A stretch of 64,000 nucleotides of DNA, taken from contig PXRL01000022.1 of the NCBI GenBank assembly GCA_003020965.1, positions 1 to 64,000 on the forward strand, read 5' to 3'. The stretch comes from Halobacteriales archaeon QS_4_69_225. GTDB taxonomy: Archaea; Halobacteriota; Halobacteria; Halobacteriales; Haloarculaceae. The translations under genes and the position numbers were made by a program. Below, one piece after another: positions 8,521 to 17,892 of the stretch; the first letter of the stretch is position 1, and each line of letters opens with the position of its first letter. The notes beneath the pieces were generated by a model. The model saw only the letters and a program-made list of their open reading frames with translations. It was not told where the DNA came from and searched no databases.

Positions 8521-8544
8521 TCACTCGACGGGGGCAGCGGCGAG
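8449..8544. repeat. 96-bp perfect direct repeat, right copy
   Basis: Identical to 6957-7052. The right 24 bases are the genuine 3' end of hflX. The left 72 bases continue the frame of the truncated zinc-ribbon gene, so this copy spans the junction between that fragment and hflX. Confidence 0.9.
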
Positions 8545-9828
8545 GTCGCTGGCCCGGGCCCGGGCCTGCTCGACGACGGCCGGCCGGGCCTCGAAGTCGA
8601 TGGTCACCTGCTCGCCGTAGTCGACGTCCTCGACGGCGGCGTGGTCGTGGACCCACGAGACGAAGCTCATCGTGTCGTCGGTCATCGGGACGACCAGCCG
8701 CTCGCGGCGCCAGTCGGGCAGCTCGCGGTCGATACGGTCGGCCAGCGCCGCGAGCCGGTCGCCGTCGGCCGCGCTGACGGCGACGGGGTTCGGCGCCAGC
8801 GCCGACAGCGCCTCCCGCTTCCGCTTCAGCTCCGACTCCTCGACGAGATCCGTCTTGTTGAGCACGGTGACGATGGGCGCCTCGTTGCGCTCGTAGAGGG
8901 TGTCGTGACACGTCACCACCTTCTCGCGGATCTCCTCGAGCGGGTCGGAGACGTCGACGACCAGTAGTACCAGATCCGCCCGGTACACCTCCGACAGCGT
9001 CGACTTGAACGACTCGACGAGCCAGTGCGGCAGGTCCGAGATGAAGCCGACGGTGTCGGTCACCAGCACGTCCCGGCGGCCGAGGTCGGCCCGCCGCGTC
9101 GTCGTGCCGAGCGTCGTGAACAGGCGGTTCTCGGACTCGGCGGTGGCGTCCAGATCCGGGTGGAGGCCCTCGTTCTCGTCGACCTCGAGGTCCGTCGCCA
9201 GCCGCCGCAGCAGCGTCGACTTGCCGGCGTTCGTGTAGCCGGCCAGCGCCACCAGGTCGAACCCCGACTCCCGGCGCTGCTCGCGGCGGTGCTGTTCGGT
9301 TCGTTCGATGCGCTCCAGCTCGTCGCTGATGCGGCTGATCTGGGCCTTGATGTCCCGCTCGCGGGACTCGTCGTACTCGCCGAGCCCCATGAAGCCGGGC
9401 CGCTCGTCCCGCTTGGCCAGCGACGCCTTCGCCTCCGCCCGCGGCAGCTCGTAGCGCAGCTCCGCCAGCTCGACCTGCAGCTGGGCCTTCCGGGTGTTGG
9501 CCCGCTGGCCGAAGACCTCGAGAATCAGCCGGAACCGGTCGACCACCTCGACGCCGGCCGGTAGCTCGGTGCCGAGGTTGTACGTCTGGTACGGCCCGAG
9601 CCGGTTGTCGAAGACGACGGTCGTCGCCTCCGTCTCGGCGACCCGCGCCGCCAGTTCGGCGACCTTCCCCTCGCCGAGACACAGCGCCGGGTCCTCGGTG
9701 CGCGTCTGTGTCACCTCGCCGGCGACCGTGTAGCCGGCCGCACGCGCAAGATCGCGGATCTCCTCGGTGTCCGGACGGCCCTCCTCGACCCGCTTCGCGA
9801 CGACGACGCTGCCGTTCGTTCCTCTCAC
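8521..9828 (-). CDS. hflX: GTPase HflX
   Basis: HflX is a ribosome-associated GTPase, in bacteria linked to rescue of stalled or heat-damaged ribosomes. The 435-residue protein has the N-terminal HflX domain (TEDPALCLGEGKVAELA, VVFDNRLGPYQTYNL), a coiled linker around residues 155-185, and a GTPase domain with G1 GYTNAGKST (197-205), G3 DTVGF and G4 NKTD. A C-terminal ferredoxin-like part follows. The last eight codons, including the stop, lie in the 96-bp duplicated sequence, but the encoded protein looks complete. The start at 9828 (MRGTNGSVVVAKRV) follows an AT-rich stretch, TATTTAAA, at 9852-9859. Confidence 0.93.
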   Translation of the reverse strand: MRGTNGSVVVAKRVEEGRPDTEEIRDLARAAGYTVAGEVTQTRTEDPALCLGEGKVAELAARVAETEATTVVFDNRLGPYQTYNLGTELPAGVEVVDRFRLILEVFGQRANTRKAQLQVELAELRYELPRAEAKASLAKRDERPGFMGLGEYDESRERDIKAQISRISDELERIERTEQHRREQRRESGFDLVALAGYTNAGKSTLLRRLATDLEVDENEGLHPDLDATAESENRLFTTLGTTTRRADLGRRDVLVTDTVGFISDLPHWLVESFKSTLSEVYRADLVLLVVDVSDPLEEIREKVVTCHDTLYERNEAPIVTVLNKTDLVEESELKRKREALSALAPNPVAVSAADGDRLAALADRIDRELPDWRRERLVVPMTDDTMSFVSWVHDHAAVEDVDYGEQVTIDFEARPAVVEQARARASDLAAAPVE

Positions 9829-9895
9829 TCGCCGCTAACTACGCGAGCGGAGTATTTAAACGCCGGGCAACGTATTCGGTATCTGACAGCCCGGC

Positions 9896-10630
9896 TCAGC
9901 GCGTGCCGATCTCGTCTTCGTCCTCGACGACGCGGATCTCGGCCTCGCCGCTGGTGTGTTCGTTGACGAGGTCGTAGAAGTCGTTCTGGAGGCCGGCGGG
10001 GAACTTCAGCACGCCGACCCAGGAGCCGTCGGCCTGCCATTCTTCCTCCCGGAGGTCGCCGAACTGCCGGATCTGCGCCTGGGCGCTGCCGGCGTAGTCG
10101 GCCGGCACCTGCACCGCCATCACCACCTCGTCGAACCGGATGGGGATGACCGGCCGGAGCTCGTCCAGCGCCTCGTCGACCTGGTTCTCGACGGGCTCCA
10201 TCGGGTCGACCTGGAAGCCCGCCTCCTCGAGGGCGCGTTCGATCCGCTCCGGCGGGTGCGGCGCGTCGTCCATCTGCGGATTGACGGCGTTGCGCGCGAT
10301 CCGGTTGATCAGCTCCCGGTGCTTCCGCTCCTGCATCTCGCGGCGCTGGTCGGCGGTGATCTGTATCTCCCCGCGCTCGATGACCTCGGGGATGACCTCC
10401 AGCGGCTCCGTCGTGTCGAAGACCTCCTCGAGGGCGGCCTCCGGCGGCCGGTCGCCGCCCGAGGCGTCCTCGAAGACGTCCTCGGCGGCGATGACGTCCT
10501 CGAGGTCGCCGTCGAACTCCCCGCGCTTGATCGACAGCGCCGCGTCCGGGTCGACGAGCACCTCGAACCGCTCCCCGTGGGACTCCAGGCGGGCGGTCAC
10601 CGCCTCGTCCAGTGATATCACGTGCGTCAC
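9896..10630 (-). CDS. Ribosome assembly factor SBDS
   Basis: The archaeal orthologue of the Shwachman-Bodian-Diamond protein. In eukaryotes it works with the EFL1 GTPase to release the anti-association factor from the large subunit. The 244 residues show the N-terminal FYSH domain (VISLDEAVTARLESHGERFE, VLVDPDAALSIKRGEFDGDL), the helical middle domain (ITADQRREMQERKHRELINR) and the C-terminal ferredoxin-like domain (VIPIRFDEVVMAVQVPADYA). It reads away from the upstream subtilase by a short gap and is not clearly in an operon with hflX, which lies 67 bases downstream. Confidence 0.95.
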   Translation of the reverse strand: MTHVISLDEAVTARLESHGERFEVLVDPDAALSIKRGEFDGDLEDVIAAEDVFEDASGGDRPPEAALEEVFDTTEPLEVIPEVIERGEIQITADQRREMQERKHRELINRIARNAVNPQMDDAPHPPERIERALEEAGFQVDPMEPVENQVDEALDELRPVIPIRFDEVVMAVQVPADYAGSAQAQIRQFGDLREEEWQADGSWVGVLKFPAGLQNDFYDLVNEHTSGEAEIRVVEDEDEIGTR

Positions 10631-10672
10631 TACGGGCGGCCGCGGTTTAAAAAGTGCGTCCCGCCGGCCGCG

Positions 10673-13600
10673 CTACGTCTCCGTCGAGGGGCCGACGACG
10701 GTGTTGGTGTCGGTGCCGCCGAAGTTCTCCTCCGTGGAGCCCCGCTCGCGGTCGGGGTCGTCGGAGAAGTCCGTCGGGTCGACGGCCGTCGCCGTCGCGG
10801 GGCCGAAGGTGTAGCGGCCGGTGTTGTCGGCTCCGGTCGGCGCCTCGGCGAAGTACTGACGCGTCGCGGCGTCGGAGCCGAGATCGTCGGTCGAGACCTC
10901 GCCGAGCACGACGGTCGTGCTGCCGTCGTCGTTGTCGGTGGTGCTCTCGACGTCGCCGTACTCCTCGTCGACCGTCCAGCCGGCCGGCACCCGGTCGGAC
11001 ACCTCGACCGCGCCGGCCAGCTCGCCGTTGAACTCCTCGACGGTAACCCGGACGAGGTCGGTCTGACCGCCGGTGAACACCGAGCCGTCGTCGGCGCGGG
11101 AGCCGGCGACGTTCAGGTCGATCTCCTCCGGCGGCTCGACGTCGACGGCGGCGGCCTCGAACGACAGGTCCATGCCGACCTGCGCCTGGACGTCGTAGCC
11201 GGTGACGACGCCGGGGACGTTCACCAGCTTCGCGACGACGTAGTAGGTCTTCGTCAGGGTCTCGTCGTCCTCGAACTCCCGGGAGTCGACGTCGACGCTC
11301 AGGCTCGCGGAGCCGTCCATCCCCATGGCGGAAGCGGCGACGTTCGGCTCGCCGTTGGGCCCCGGCGACCCGGCGTCGTAGACGAACAGGTCGATGTGGG
11401 CGTCGCCCTTCGCCAGCCCGCGGTTGCCGCCCGAGAGACCCCGGACCTCGGCCGAGACCTCGAGCGTGCCGCCTTTGGCCTCGACGTAGCCGGCCAGCGC
11501 CCGGGAGTCCTGCGGGACGTTCAGCCCGAGCGTGCCGCTCAGCGTCGTGCTGACGGTCTTCGGGCCCTCGTTGCCGTCGTCGTCGGTCTCCAGCGGCGCC
11601 GCCGCGGCCGCGGTCTCGACCTCGATGGCAGGGCTGGTCGAGGCGAACAGGTCGTTGGAGACGGCGTCGACGGCGGCGTCGGGGTTGACGCGGCCGTACC
11701 CCTCGTAGGGGTCGCGGCCGCCGAAGTCGTAGGTCGGCGCCTTCGCCCGGTGGTACGGCGCGGCGGTGAAGGCCGTCTCCGTCGCCGTCGCCAGCACGAC
11801 CTGCTTCAGCCGCTTGACGTCCTCGATGCCCGTCTCCGACGGCTCCGGCAGCGCGATGGAGTCGGGGGCGTCCTCCTCCATGGCCTGGGCGACCAGCGTC
11901 GACGTCCCGCAGGTGTACGGCGAGGCCATCGAGGTGCCGGCCTTCACGACGTAGTCGCGGACGTCGCCGTACCCCGCGTCGCTGGTGTCCTCGCCGAGGG
12001 CGGCGTTGATTTCGTTGTTGTCGTAGCCGCCGGGGGCGGTCACGTCGGGCTTCAGGTAGGTGCCGCCGTCCTCGTCGAGCGCGCCGAGACCGCCCGAGGA
12101 GTACGAGGAGATGCCGTCGAGCGGCCCCGTCGAGACGACGCTGATGGCCTCGTCGGCCACCGCCGGCGCGCCGTTGCCGTTGGCCGGCGTGAAGGAGTTG
12201 CCCGCCGCCGCGACCGGCAGGATGCCGCCCTCGGCGATCTTCTTGAGCGCCTCGACGGTGCCGAAGCCGGCGATCCCGCCGAGCGAGCCCAGCGGCAGCC
12301 CCCCGACGTACCCCCACGACATGTTGACCGCACGCATATTGAAGTACTCGGAGAACTCCTCGGCGAAGTTCGCCAGGCTCACCGTCGCGTCGCTCAGCGA
12401 CTCGATGCCGACGAGGGCGGCGTCGGGCGCGATGCCGGAGTGGACGGCCGGATCGCCGCCGTCGTCGCGGTCGCCGGCCGTCTCGGTGTGTGGCTCGAAC
12501 GGCCCGGCACGGACCGTCTGGACCCGACCGGTGGAGGCGAGTTGGCCGCCGGCCGGCCGGACGTACGCCGTGTACGTGCCGGTCGTCCGGGCGGGCGCCT
12601 CCGCGATGTTGTTGTCGAAGGTGCTGGCGTCCTCGCTGACGACCGTCGAGACGTCCAGCGTCCGGCCGTCGGGGCCCTCGATGGCCAGCTCGATCGCGTC
12701 GCCGAACGCCGAGATGAAGACACCGGCGCCGGCCTCGGCCTCGAACTCGTACTCGAGGAAGTCGCCGGCGGTCAGCGCCGCCCGGGGCTCGGCTTTCACC
12801 AGCCCCTCGGAGGCGGGCTTGGGGACGCTCGCCCGCCCGGAGCCGGCCATGATGGACGAACAGTGCGAGCCGTGACCGTCACCGTCGCGGGGCCTGTCGG
12901 CGTCGGTGTAGCGGTTGCTCTCGTTGAACCAGCCGATCGTCTTCGGCGTCGCCGCCGGCGCGTCGCCCGGCAGGAACTGCTGGGGCGTCCCGTCGGCGTC
13001 GAACAGCCCCTCGGGGTCGAACGTCCCGAGTTCACCCTGCAGGTCGAAGAACGTCGCCTCGAGGGTGTACTGACAGCTGACGTTCTTGAACTGCTCGGCG
13101 ACGAACCGGTACCGCCCGATGCCGAGTTCGACGTCGCTCATCGTCTCCGGGTGCCCGGCCGTGGCGGCCGTGTCGACCTCGCGCCACTCGCCCTCGGAGA
13201 CCCGCCTGTCGAGCCGTAACTCCAGGTCGTTGCCGTTCTCGCCGTACGGCTCCCACGACAGCGTCGCGTCGAGGACGTCCGCCGGGTCGTCCTGCTCGGA
13301 CCCGGGGACGTCGAACTCCGTGATGACGAACTCGTCGCCGGCGGCGAACGTTCCGGGACCCGCCGTCCCGGACGCCTCGATGGTCCGTCCAGTTTTGACC
13401 TTGTCGCGGGAGTCGCCCTTCGCCGGGCCGGTGAGAACGAGTTCGCCGTTCTCCGGTGTCGCCCGGATGCCGTTCCACGGCCCCAGGTCGGGGTGTCGGG
13501 CGTCGACGCCCGAGTCGGTGATGCCGATGGAGCGATCCGCCCGGCCGCGGTAGCCGCGCGCCCACGCCTTCTGGGCCTCCTGGACCCGGAAGTTGGCGTG

Positions 13601-13738
13601 GCCCGCGTGGAATCCGCCGTGTGCCGCTCCGGTTCCGGCCGACAGCCCGAGCGCCGTCGCTCCGGCCGTCGCGCCGACGCCTTTGACGAACGTCCGGCGT
13701 TCGATATTGTAGTCGTCGCTCAAATGCTCGAAATTCAT
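10673..13738 (-). CDS. Tat-exported subtilisin-like protease (S8), copy A
   Basis: A secreted 1021-residue serine protease. The N-terminus has a twin-arginine signal (ERRTFVKG at 13-20, then an Ala-rich hydrophobic stretch). The triad is D75 (ITDSGVDARHPDLG), H289 (DGDGHGSHC) and S603 (GTSMASP). The Asp-His and His-Ser spacings are far longer than in subtilisin because beta-rich domains are inserted in both places (around 100-250 and 320-400). After the catalytic domain come further beta-sandwich segments ending in GGTDTNTVVGPSTET. Copy B immediately upstream has the same layout and C-terminus, so they arose by tandem duplication. Each has its own upstream gap with a shared motif. Confidence 0.93.
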   Translation of the reverse strand: MNFEHLSDDYNIERRTFVKGVGATAGATALGLSAGTGAAHGGFHAGHANFRVQEAQKAWARGYRGRADRSIGITDSGVDARHPDLGPWNGIRATPENGELVLTGPAKGDSRDKVKTGRTIEASGTAGPGTFAAGDEFVITEFDVPGSEQDDPADVLDATLSWEPYGENGNDLELRLDRRVSEGEWREVDTAATAGHPETMSDVELGIGRYRFVAEQFKNVSCQYTLEATFFDLQGELGTFDPEGLFDADGTPQQFLPGDAPAATPKTIGWFNESNRYTDADRPRDGDGHGSHCSSIMAGSGRASVPKPASEGLVKAEPRAALTAGDFLEYEFEAEAGAGVFISAFGDAIELAIEGPDGRTLDVSTVVSEDASTFDNNIAEAPARTTGTYTAYVRPAGGQLASTGRVQTVRAGPFEPHTETAGDRDDGGDPAVHSGIAPDAALVGIESLSDATVSLANFAEEFSEYFNMRAVNMSWGYVGGLPLGSLGGIAGFGTVEALKKIAEGGILPVAAAGNSFTPANGNGAPAVADEAISVVSTGPLDGISSYSSGGLGALDEDGGTYLKPDVTAPGGYDNNEINAALGEDTSDAGYGDVRDYVVKAGTSMASPYTCGTSTLVAQAMEEDAPDSIALPEPSETGIEDVKRLKQVVLATATETAFTAAPYHRAKAPTYDFGGRDPYEGYGRVNPDAAVDAVSNDLFASTSPAIEVETAAAAAPLETDDDGNEGPKTVSTTLSGTLGLNVPQDSRALAGYVEAKGGTLEVSAEVRGLSGGNRGLAKGDAHIDLFVYDAGSPGPNGEPNVAASAMGMDGSASLSVDVDSREFEDDETLTKTYYVVAKLVNVPGVVTGYDVQAQVGMDLSFEAAAVDVEPPEEIDLNVAGSRADDGSVFTGGQTDLVRVTVEEFNGELAGAVEVSDRVPAGWTVDEEYGDVESTTDNDDGSTTVVLGEVSTDDLGSDAATRQYFAEAPTGADNTGRYTFGPATATAVDPTDFSDDPDRERGSTEENFGGTDTNTVVGPSTET

Positions 13739-13778
13739 CGTGGTTCAATTTATAACTGTATCCGAGTACTGAAACCTG

Positions 13779-13799
13779 TTCTGACAAAACCGTCCAAAA
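13779..13799 (-). promoter_or_regulatory. Conserved element upstream of subtilase copy A
   Basis: On the coding strand the element reads TTTTGGACGG then TTTTGTCAGAA, 41-61 bases before the start codon. A near-identical element sits at the same distance before subtilase copy B (17111-17130). The surrounding intergenic DNA does not align well, so the element is probably a shared regulator or promoter site. Confidence 0.55.
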
Positions 13800-13873
13800 G
13801 ACGGCGCCGGAGACCGCCGGACCATGCGGCGCCGGAGATCGCCGAAAGACGACGCCACGACCGGTCGGCCGCC

Positions 13874-16800
13874 TCAGGCGTTCGTCGAGGCGCCGACGAC
13901 GGTGTTGGTGTCGGTGCCGCCGAACTCCTCGGACGTCGAGCCCTGCGTCCGGTTCGGGTCGTCGAACGTCTCGGGGTTGACGGCCGTCGCTTCGGCCGGG
14001 CCGAAGGTGTAGGTGCCGGTGTCGTCGGCACCTTCCTCCGGCGCCTCCGCGAAGTAAGCGAAGGTCTTGCTGCCGTCACCCGAGACGTCGTCCGCGGAGG
14101 CCGTCCCTTCGAACGTCACCACGCCGCTGTTTTCGTCGAAGCTGTCGACGTCGCCGAAGTTCTCGTCGACGGACCAGCCGTCCGGCACCTGGTCGGTCAC
14201 CCGCACCGCGTCGGTCAGCTCCTCGTTGAAGTCGTCGACGGTGATCTCGACGCGGTTCGTCTGGCCGGCCGTGAACACCGACGCGTCGTCGTCGCGGGAG
14301 CCGGAGACGTCGAGGTCGATCTCCTTCGGCGGGAACGCGTCGGCGGGGTCGAAGTTCACGCTCATCTCGAAGTTCGCCTGGACGTCGTACCCGTTGACCG
14401 CGCCGGGGATGTTGACGATCTTCGCCACGACGTAGAAGGTCCGTTCGTTGGGGTCCTCGCGGCTGCCGCGGTCGACGTCGACCGACACCGACGCCGTCCC
14501 GTCGGTCCCGCGCGCGGAGGCGACGACGCTGGGTTCGCCGTTCTCGTCGGGGTTCGCGGCGTCGTAGACGAACAGGTCGAGGTGGGGCGAGCCGGTCGCC
14601 TGACCGGCGTTGCCGCCGGCGTAGCTCGTGAAGTCGACGGACACGTCGAGGCTGCCGCCGGGAACGTCGACGTAGCCGGCGACGGCCCGGGAGTCGACCG
14701 GGAGGTTCGTGCCGACGGTCCCGCCGAGGCCGACTTCGTAGGTCTCGTCGCCGAGCTGCGGGTTGGCGCCGAGGAGGTTCCGGGAGACGGCGTCGACGGC
14801 GGCGTCGGGGTTGACCCGTCCGAAGCCCTCGTAGGGGTCCCGCTCGCCGTGGGTGTACTGCGGCGCACTCGGCGGCGACTTCGCGGCGTGGTACGGCGCG
14901 GCGGTGAAGACGGTCTCGCTGGCCGTCGCCAGCACGACCTGCTTCAGCCGCATCACGTCGTCGAACTCCGTGTCGCCCGGCGCCGGCAGCGCGATGGAGT
15001 CGGGGGCGTCCTCCTCCATGGCCTGGGCGACGAGGCCGACGGTGCCGCAGGTGTACGGCGACGCCATCGAGGTGCCGCCCTTGCCGGTGTAGTCCCGCGG
15101 CGGGTCGGCGGCCTCGTAGGCCGTGTTCTCGTCGCCGGTCTGGACCGCACGGGCGAGCTCGTAGTTGCCGGGGATCGGGTAGCCGACGTCGACCGGCACG
15201 CTGCCGTCGGCCAGGGCCGTCGCCAGCAGCGCGGCGTAGTCGTTGATGTCGCCGCCCGGTGCCGTCACGTCCGGCTTCCGGTCGACGTCGTTTTCGTCCT
15301 CGTCGGCGGTTCCGAGCCCACCGGCGGAGTACGGCGTCAGCCCGTCGAAGGGGTCGGTCGCGGCCACCGAGATGGCCTCGTCCATCCCGGCCGGCGCGCC
15401 GTTGCCGTTGGCCGGCGTCATCGCGTTGCCCGCCGCGGCCACGGACAGCATCCCGCCTTCGGCGATCTTCCGGATCGCCGAGGGGATGTCGCTCAGTGCG
15501 CCGCCGGTCGCCCCGATCGGGAGTCCGAAGATGTACCCCCAGGACATGTTCACCGCGCGGACGTTGAACACGTCGGCGAACGCCCCGGCGAACTCGCCGA
15601 GGTCCAGCGTCGGTTCGGCCAGCCCCTCGAGGCCGACCAGGCTGAAGTTCGGCGCGATGCCGGGATGGACCGACTGGTTGCCGCCCGGCCGTCGGGCGCC
15701 GGCCGGCGGGCTCCCGTCGATGTCGCCGGGGGCGACGTAGGAGCCGTAGGCGATCTCGGTGAGCCGCCCGGCGGTCGGGTTGCCCTCCTGGGCCCGCTCG
15801 GCGACCTCGCCGGTCGCGGCGTCCGTCTCGTAGGGCCGCACCCGGATGGTGTAGGTCGCCGTCCCGGAGCCGTGGACGGCCGGCTCGTCGGCGATGATGC
15901 TGTCGGTCCGAACGCCCGTGCTGTGGACGACCTCGTCGTCGTAGATGACCTCGACCCGGACGTTGTCGCCGATGGCGGAGGCGAACACCGTCGCGTCGGC
16001 CGCGACCTCGACGTCGTACTCGAGGAACTCCGTCGGCAGGACGACGGTCCGCGGCTCCTCGTAGGTCGTGTTCCGGTAGTCGATCACCGATGCCTGGCCG
16101 GTGCCCGACATGATGCCCGCACAGTGGCTGCCGTGGCCGTCGCCGTCGCGGGGGCGCCGGGCCTCCGTGTACCGCTTGGCCTCGTTGTACCACCCGACCG
16201 TCTTCGGTGCCGCCGGGTCGACGGCCTCCTGGCCGGGCTCGTAGTCGATCTCCTCGAAGGGGTCAACGCTGCCGGTCGAGCCGAACTCGATGTCCGGCTG
16301 CTGGACCCCCTGCCGGTTGTTGACCGCGCCGGTGAACTCGTAGCTGGCGCTTGCGTTGACGTACGTCTCGATGACCCAGCGGTACATCGCGCCGGCCTCG
16401 ATGCCGTTGGCGACGATGCGCTCGCCGGCGCCGGACAGCGGGTTGAAGTCGGTGCCGGAGCGGACGACCTCCCAGTCGCCGTCGACCTTCTTCTCGAGGA
16501 ACAGCTCGTTGTCCTGCCGCTGGGGCGTCCAGGTGAGCGTCCCCTCGAGCTGGGTCGGCTCGAGGTCCTGGTCCTCCTCCGCGGCCTCCTGGTCCGCCCT
16601 CGTCGCCGGCGTGAACGTCACGATGACGTCGCGGCTGACCTGTCCCGCGTCGGCGGCGCCGGGGCCGACCGAGCCGGAGCCCTCGAGCGTCGCCAGCTCG
16701 GTGACCGTGACCGCCGCGTCGGGGTCGGGGTAGTCGACGTTCTGGTCGTCGACGTCGGCGAGCACGAGGTTGCCGTCGTCGTCCGTGCTGGCGACGACGC

Positions 16801-17074
16801 CGTTCCACGGCCCCAAGTCGGGATGGCGGGCCGACAGCCCGGAGTCGGTGATCGCGAGCGTCCGGTCCGGACGGCCGCGGTAGCCGCGGTCCCAGGCCTT
16901 CTTCGCCTCGACGCGCCGCCAGTTGAGCAGCCGCGAATCGAGGCCGTCTACCGCCGCCGCCGCGGAGCCGGCGCCGACCCCGAGAGCGGCGGCACCGGCC
17001 GTCGCGCCGGCGGCCTTCATGAACGTCCGGCGCGGGAGGGTACTGTCGCTGTCGTCGATCGGTTCGTCCGACAT
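13874..17074 (-). CDS. Tat-exported subtilisin-like protease (S8), copy B
   Basis: A secreted 1066-residue paralogue of copy A. I start at ATG 17074 (MSDEPIDDSDSTLPRRTFMK), which puts the twin-arginine motif PRRTFMK at residues 14-20. An upstream ATG would add 15 unlikely residues. The triad is D77 (ITDSGLSARHPDLG), H314 (DGDGHGSHC) and S669 (GTSMASP), again with long inserted beta domains between the catalytic residues. The C-terminal part contains EIDLDVSGSRDDDASVFTAG and ends GGTDTNTVVGASTNA, matching copy A. Haloarchaeal Tat-exported proteases fold before export and work extracellularly at high salt. Confidence 0.93.
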   Translation of the reverse strand: MSDEPIDDSDSTLPRRTFMKAAGATAGAAALGVGAGSAAAAVDGLDSRLLNWRRVEAKKAWDRGYRGRPDRTLAITDSGLSARHPDLGPWNGVVASTDDDGNLVLADVDDQNVDYPDPDAAVTVTELATLEGSGSVGPGAADAGQVSRDVIVTFTPATRADQEAAEEDQDLEPTQLEGTLTWTPQRQDNELFLEKKVDGDWEVVRSGTDFNPLSGAGERIVANGIEAGAMYRWVIETYVNASASYEFTGAVNNRQGVQQPDIEFGSTGSVDPFEEIDYEPGQEAVDPAAPKTVGWYNEAKRYTEARRPRDGDGHGSHCAGIMSGTGQASVIDYRNTTYEEPRTVVLPTEFLEYDVEVAADATVFASAIGDNVRVEVIYDDEVVHSTGVRTDSIIADEPAVHGSGTATYTIRVRPYETDAATGEVAERAQEGNPTAGRLTEIAYGSYVAPGDIDGSPPAGARRPGGNQSVHPGIAPNFSLVGLEGLAEPTLDLGEFAGAFADVFNVRAVNMSWGYIFGLPIGATGGALSDIPSAIRKIAEGGMLSVAAAGNAMTPANGNGAPAGMDEAISVAATDPFDGLTPYSAGGLGTADEDENDVDRKPDVTAPGGDINDYAALLATALADGSVPVDVGYPIPGNYELARAVQTGDENTAYEAADPPRDYTGKGGTSMASPYTCGTVGLVAQAMEEDAPDSIALPAPGDTEFDDVMRLKQVVLATASETVFTAAPYHAAKSPPSAPQYTHGERDPYEGFGRVNPDAAVDAVSRNLLGANPQLGDETYEVGLGGTVGTNLPVDSRAVAGYVDVPGGSLDVSVDFTSYAGGNAGQATGSPHLDLFVYDAANPDENGEPSVVASARGTDGTASVSVDVDRGSREDPNERTFYVVAKIVNIPGAVNGYDVQANFEMSVNFDPADAFPPKEIDLDVSGSRDDDASVFTAGQTNRVEITVDDFNEELTDAVRVTDQVPDGWSVDENFGDVDSFDENSGVVTFEGTASADDVSGDGSKTFAYFAEAPEEGADDTGTYTFGPAEATAVNPETFDDPNRTQGSTSEEFGGTDTNTVVGASTNA

Positions 17075-17110
17075 ATGTATTCTGATGCACGCCTCCCCGC
17101 ATAAAGGGGA

Positions 17111-17130
17111 TTCTGACAAAAACGTCCAAA
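17111..17130 (-). promoter_or_regulatory. Conserved element upstream of subtilase copy B
   Basis: On the coding strand this reads TTTGGACGTTTTTGTCAGAA, 37-56 bases before ATG 17074. It differs from the copy A element by a single substitution in the middle (GTTTTT against GGTTTT). Confidence 0.55.
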
Positions 17131-17152
17131 CGTCGTCGGCGGAACAGGCGGG

Positions 17153-17890
17153 CTACTCCTCGGCCAGGAGGTCGTTTTCCGCGAGGTGTGTCTCGACCTC
17201 CTCGTCGGAGAGCCGACGGTACTGCTCGTCGTCGACGGGGACGGTCGCGACGCCCGTTCCCTCCGGTCGGAGCTGGTCGTCGTTGACCGACGCCAGCGCC
17301 GACAGCGCCAGTCCGACGCCCTCGTCGAGGCGCAGTTCGGGTTCGTAGTTGGCCTCGAGGTAGTCTTCGATCTCGTCGCGGTCGGCGCCGACGGCCAGCG
17401 CCTGCCACTCGTACGGCGTCCCCGAGGGGTCCGTCTCGTAGAGCCGCGGCTCGCCGTTTTCGATGCCGCCGACGATGAGCGCGACGCCGAACGGCCGGGC
17501 GCCGCCGACCTGGGTGTACTGCTGGATGTGGTCGGTGACCGTCTTCGTCAGCGTCTCGACGCCGACCGGCCGGCCGTACCGCAGCTGGTCGACCTGCGCC
17601 TGCCGGCGGGCGAAGTCGATCAGCTGGCGGGCGTCGGCGACGTGGCCCGCGCTGGCGATGCCGACGTGGTCGTCGGCCTTGTGGATCTTCTCGACGCTGT
17701 CCCGCTCCATCAGCGGCGAGCGGATGCGCTTGTCGACCGCCAGCACCACGCCCTCCGGCGTTCGGACGCCGATGGACGCCGTGCCTCGCTTGACCGCCTC
17801 GCGCGCGTACTCAACCTGGTAGAGACGTCCGTCCGGCGAGAAGATGGTGATTCCCCGGTCGTACGCCTGCTGTTGTGATTGTCCCTGCAT
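17153..17890 (-). CDS. psmA: Proteasome alpha subunit PsmA
   Basis: PsmA forms the outer rings of the 20S proteasome and controls substrate entry with the PAN ATPases. The 245 residues are full length. The gate and signature region is at the start (AYDRGITIFSPDGRLYQVEYAREAVKRG), and later come GVVLAVDKRI and a typical acidic C-terminus ending LAENDLLAEE. It follows the RNase P gene with a 2-bp gap, so the two are surely co-transcribed. Linkage of psmA to RNase P proteins is a conserved haloarchaeal arrangement. Confidence 0.97.
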   Translation of the reverse strand: MQGQSQQQAYDRGITIFSPDGRLYQVEYAREAVKRGTASIGVRTPEGVVLAVDKRIRSPLMERDSVEKIHKADDHVGIASAGHVADARQLIDFARRQAQVDQLRYGRPVGVETLTKTVTDHIQQYTQVGGARPFGVALIVGGIENGEPRLYETDPSGTPYEWQALAVGADRDEIEDYLEANYEPELRLDEGVGLALSALASVNDDQLRPEGTGVATVPVDDEQYRRLSDEEVETHLAENDLLAEE

Positions 17891-17892
17891 GG

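Noticed and set aside
10622..13219. 865-codon frame antisense to subtilase copy A
   Set aside because: Shadow frame with biased composition; the sense strand has signal peptide and catalytic motifs.
13493..17104. A 1203-codon frame antisense to subtilase copy B
   Set aside because: A shadow of GC-rich coding DNA: valine- and arginine-rich, no domain, while the opposite strand encodes a clear S8 protease.
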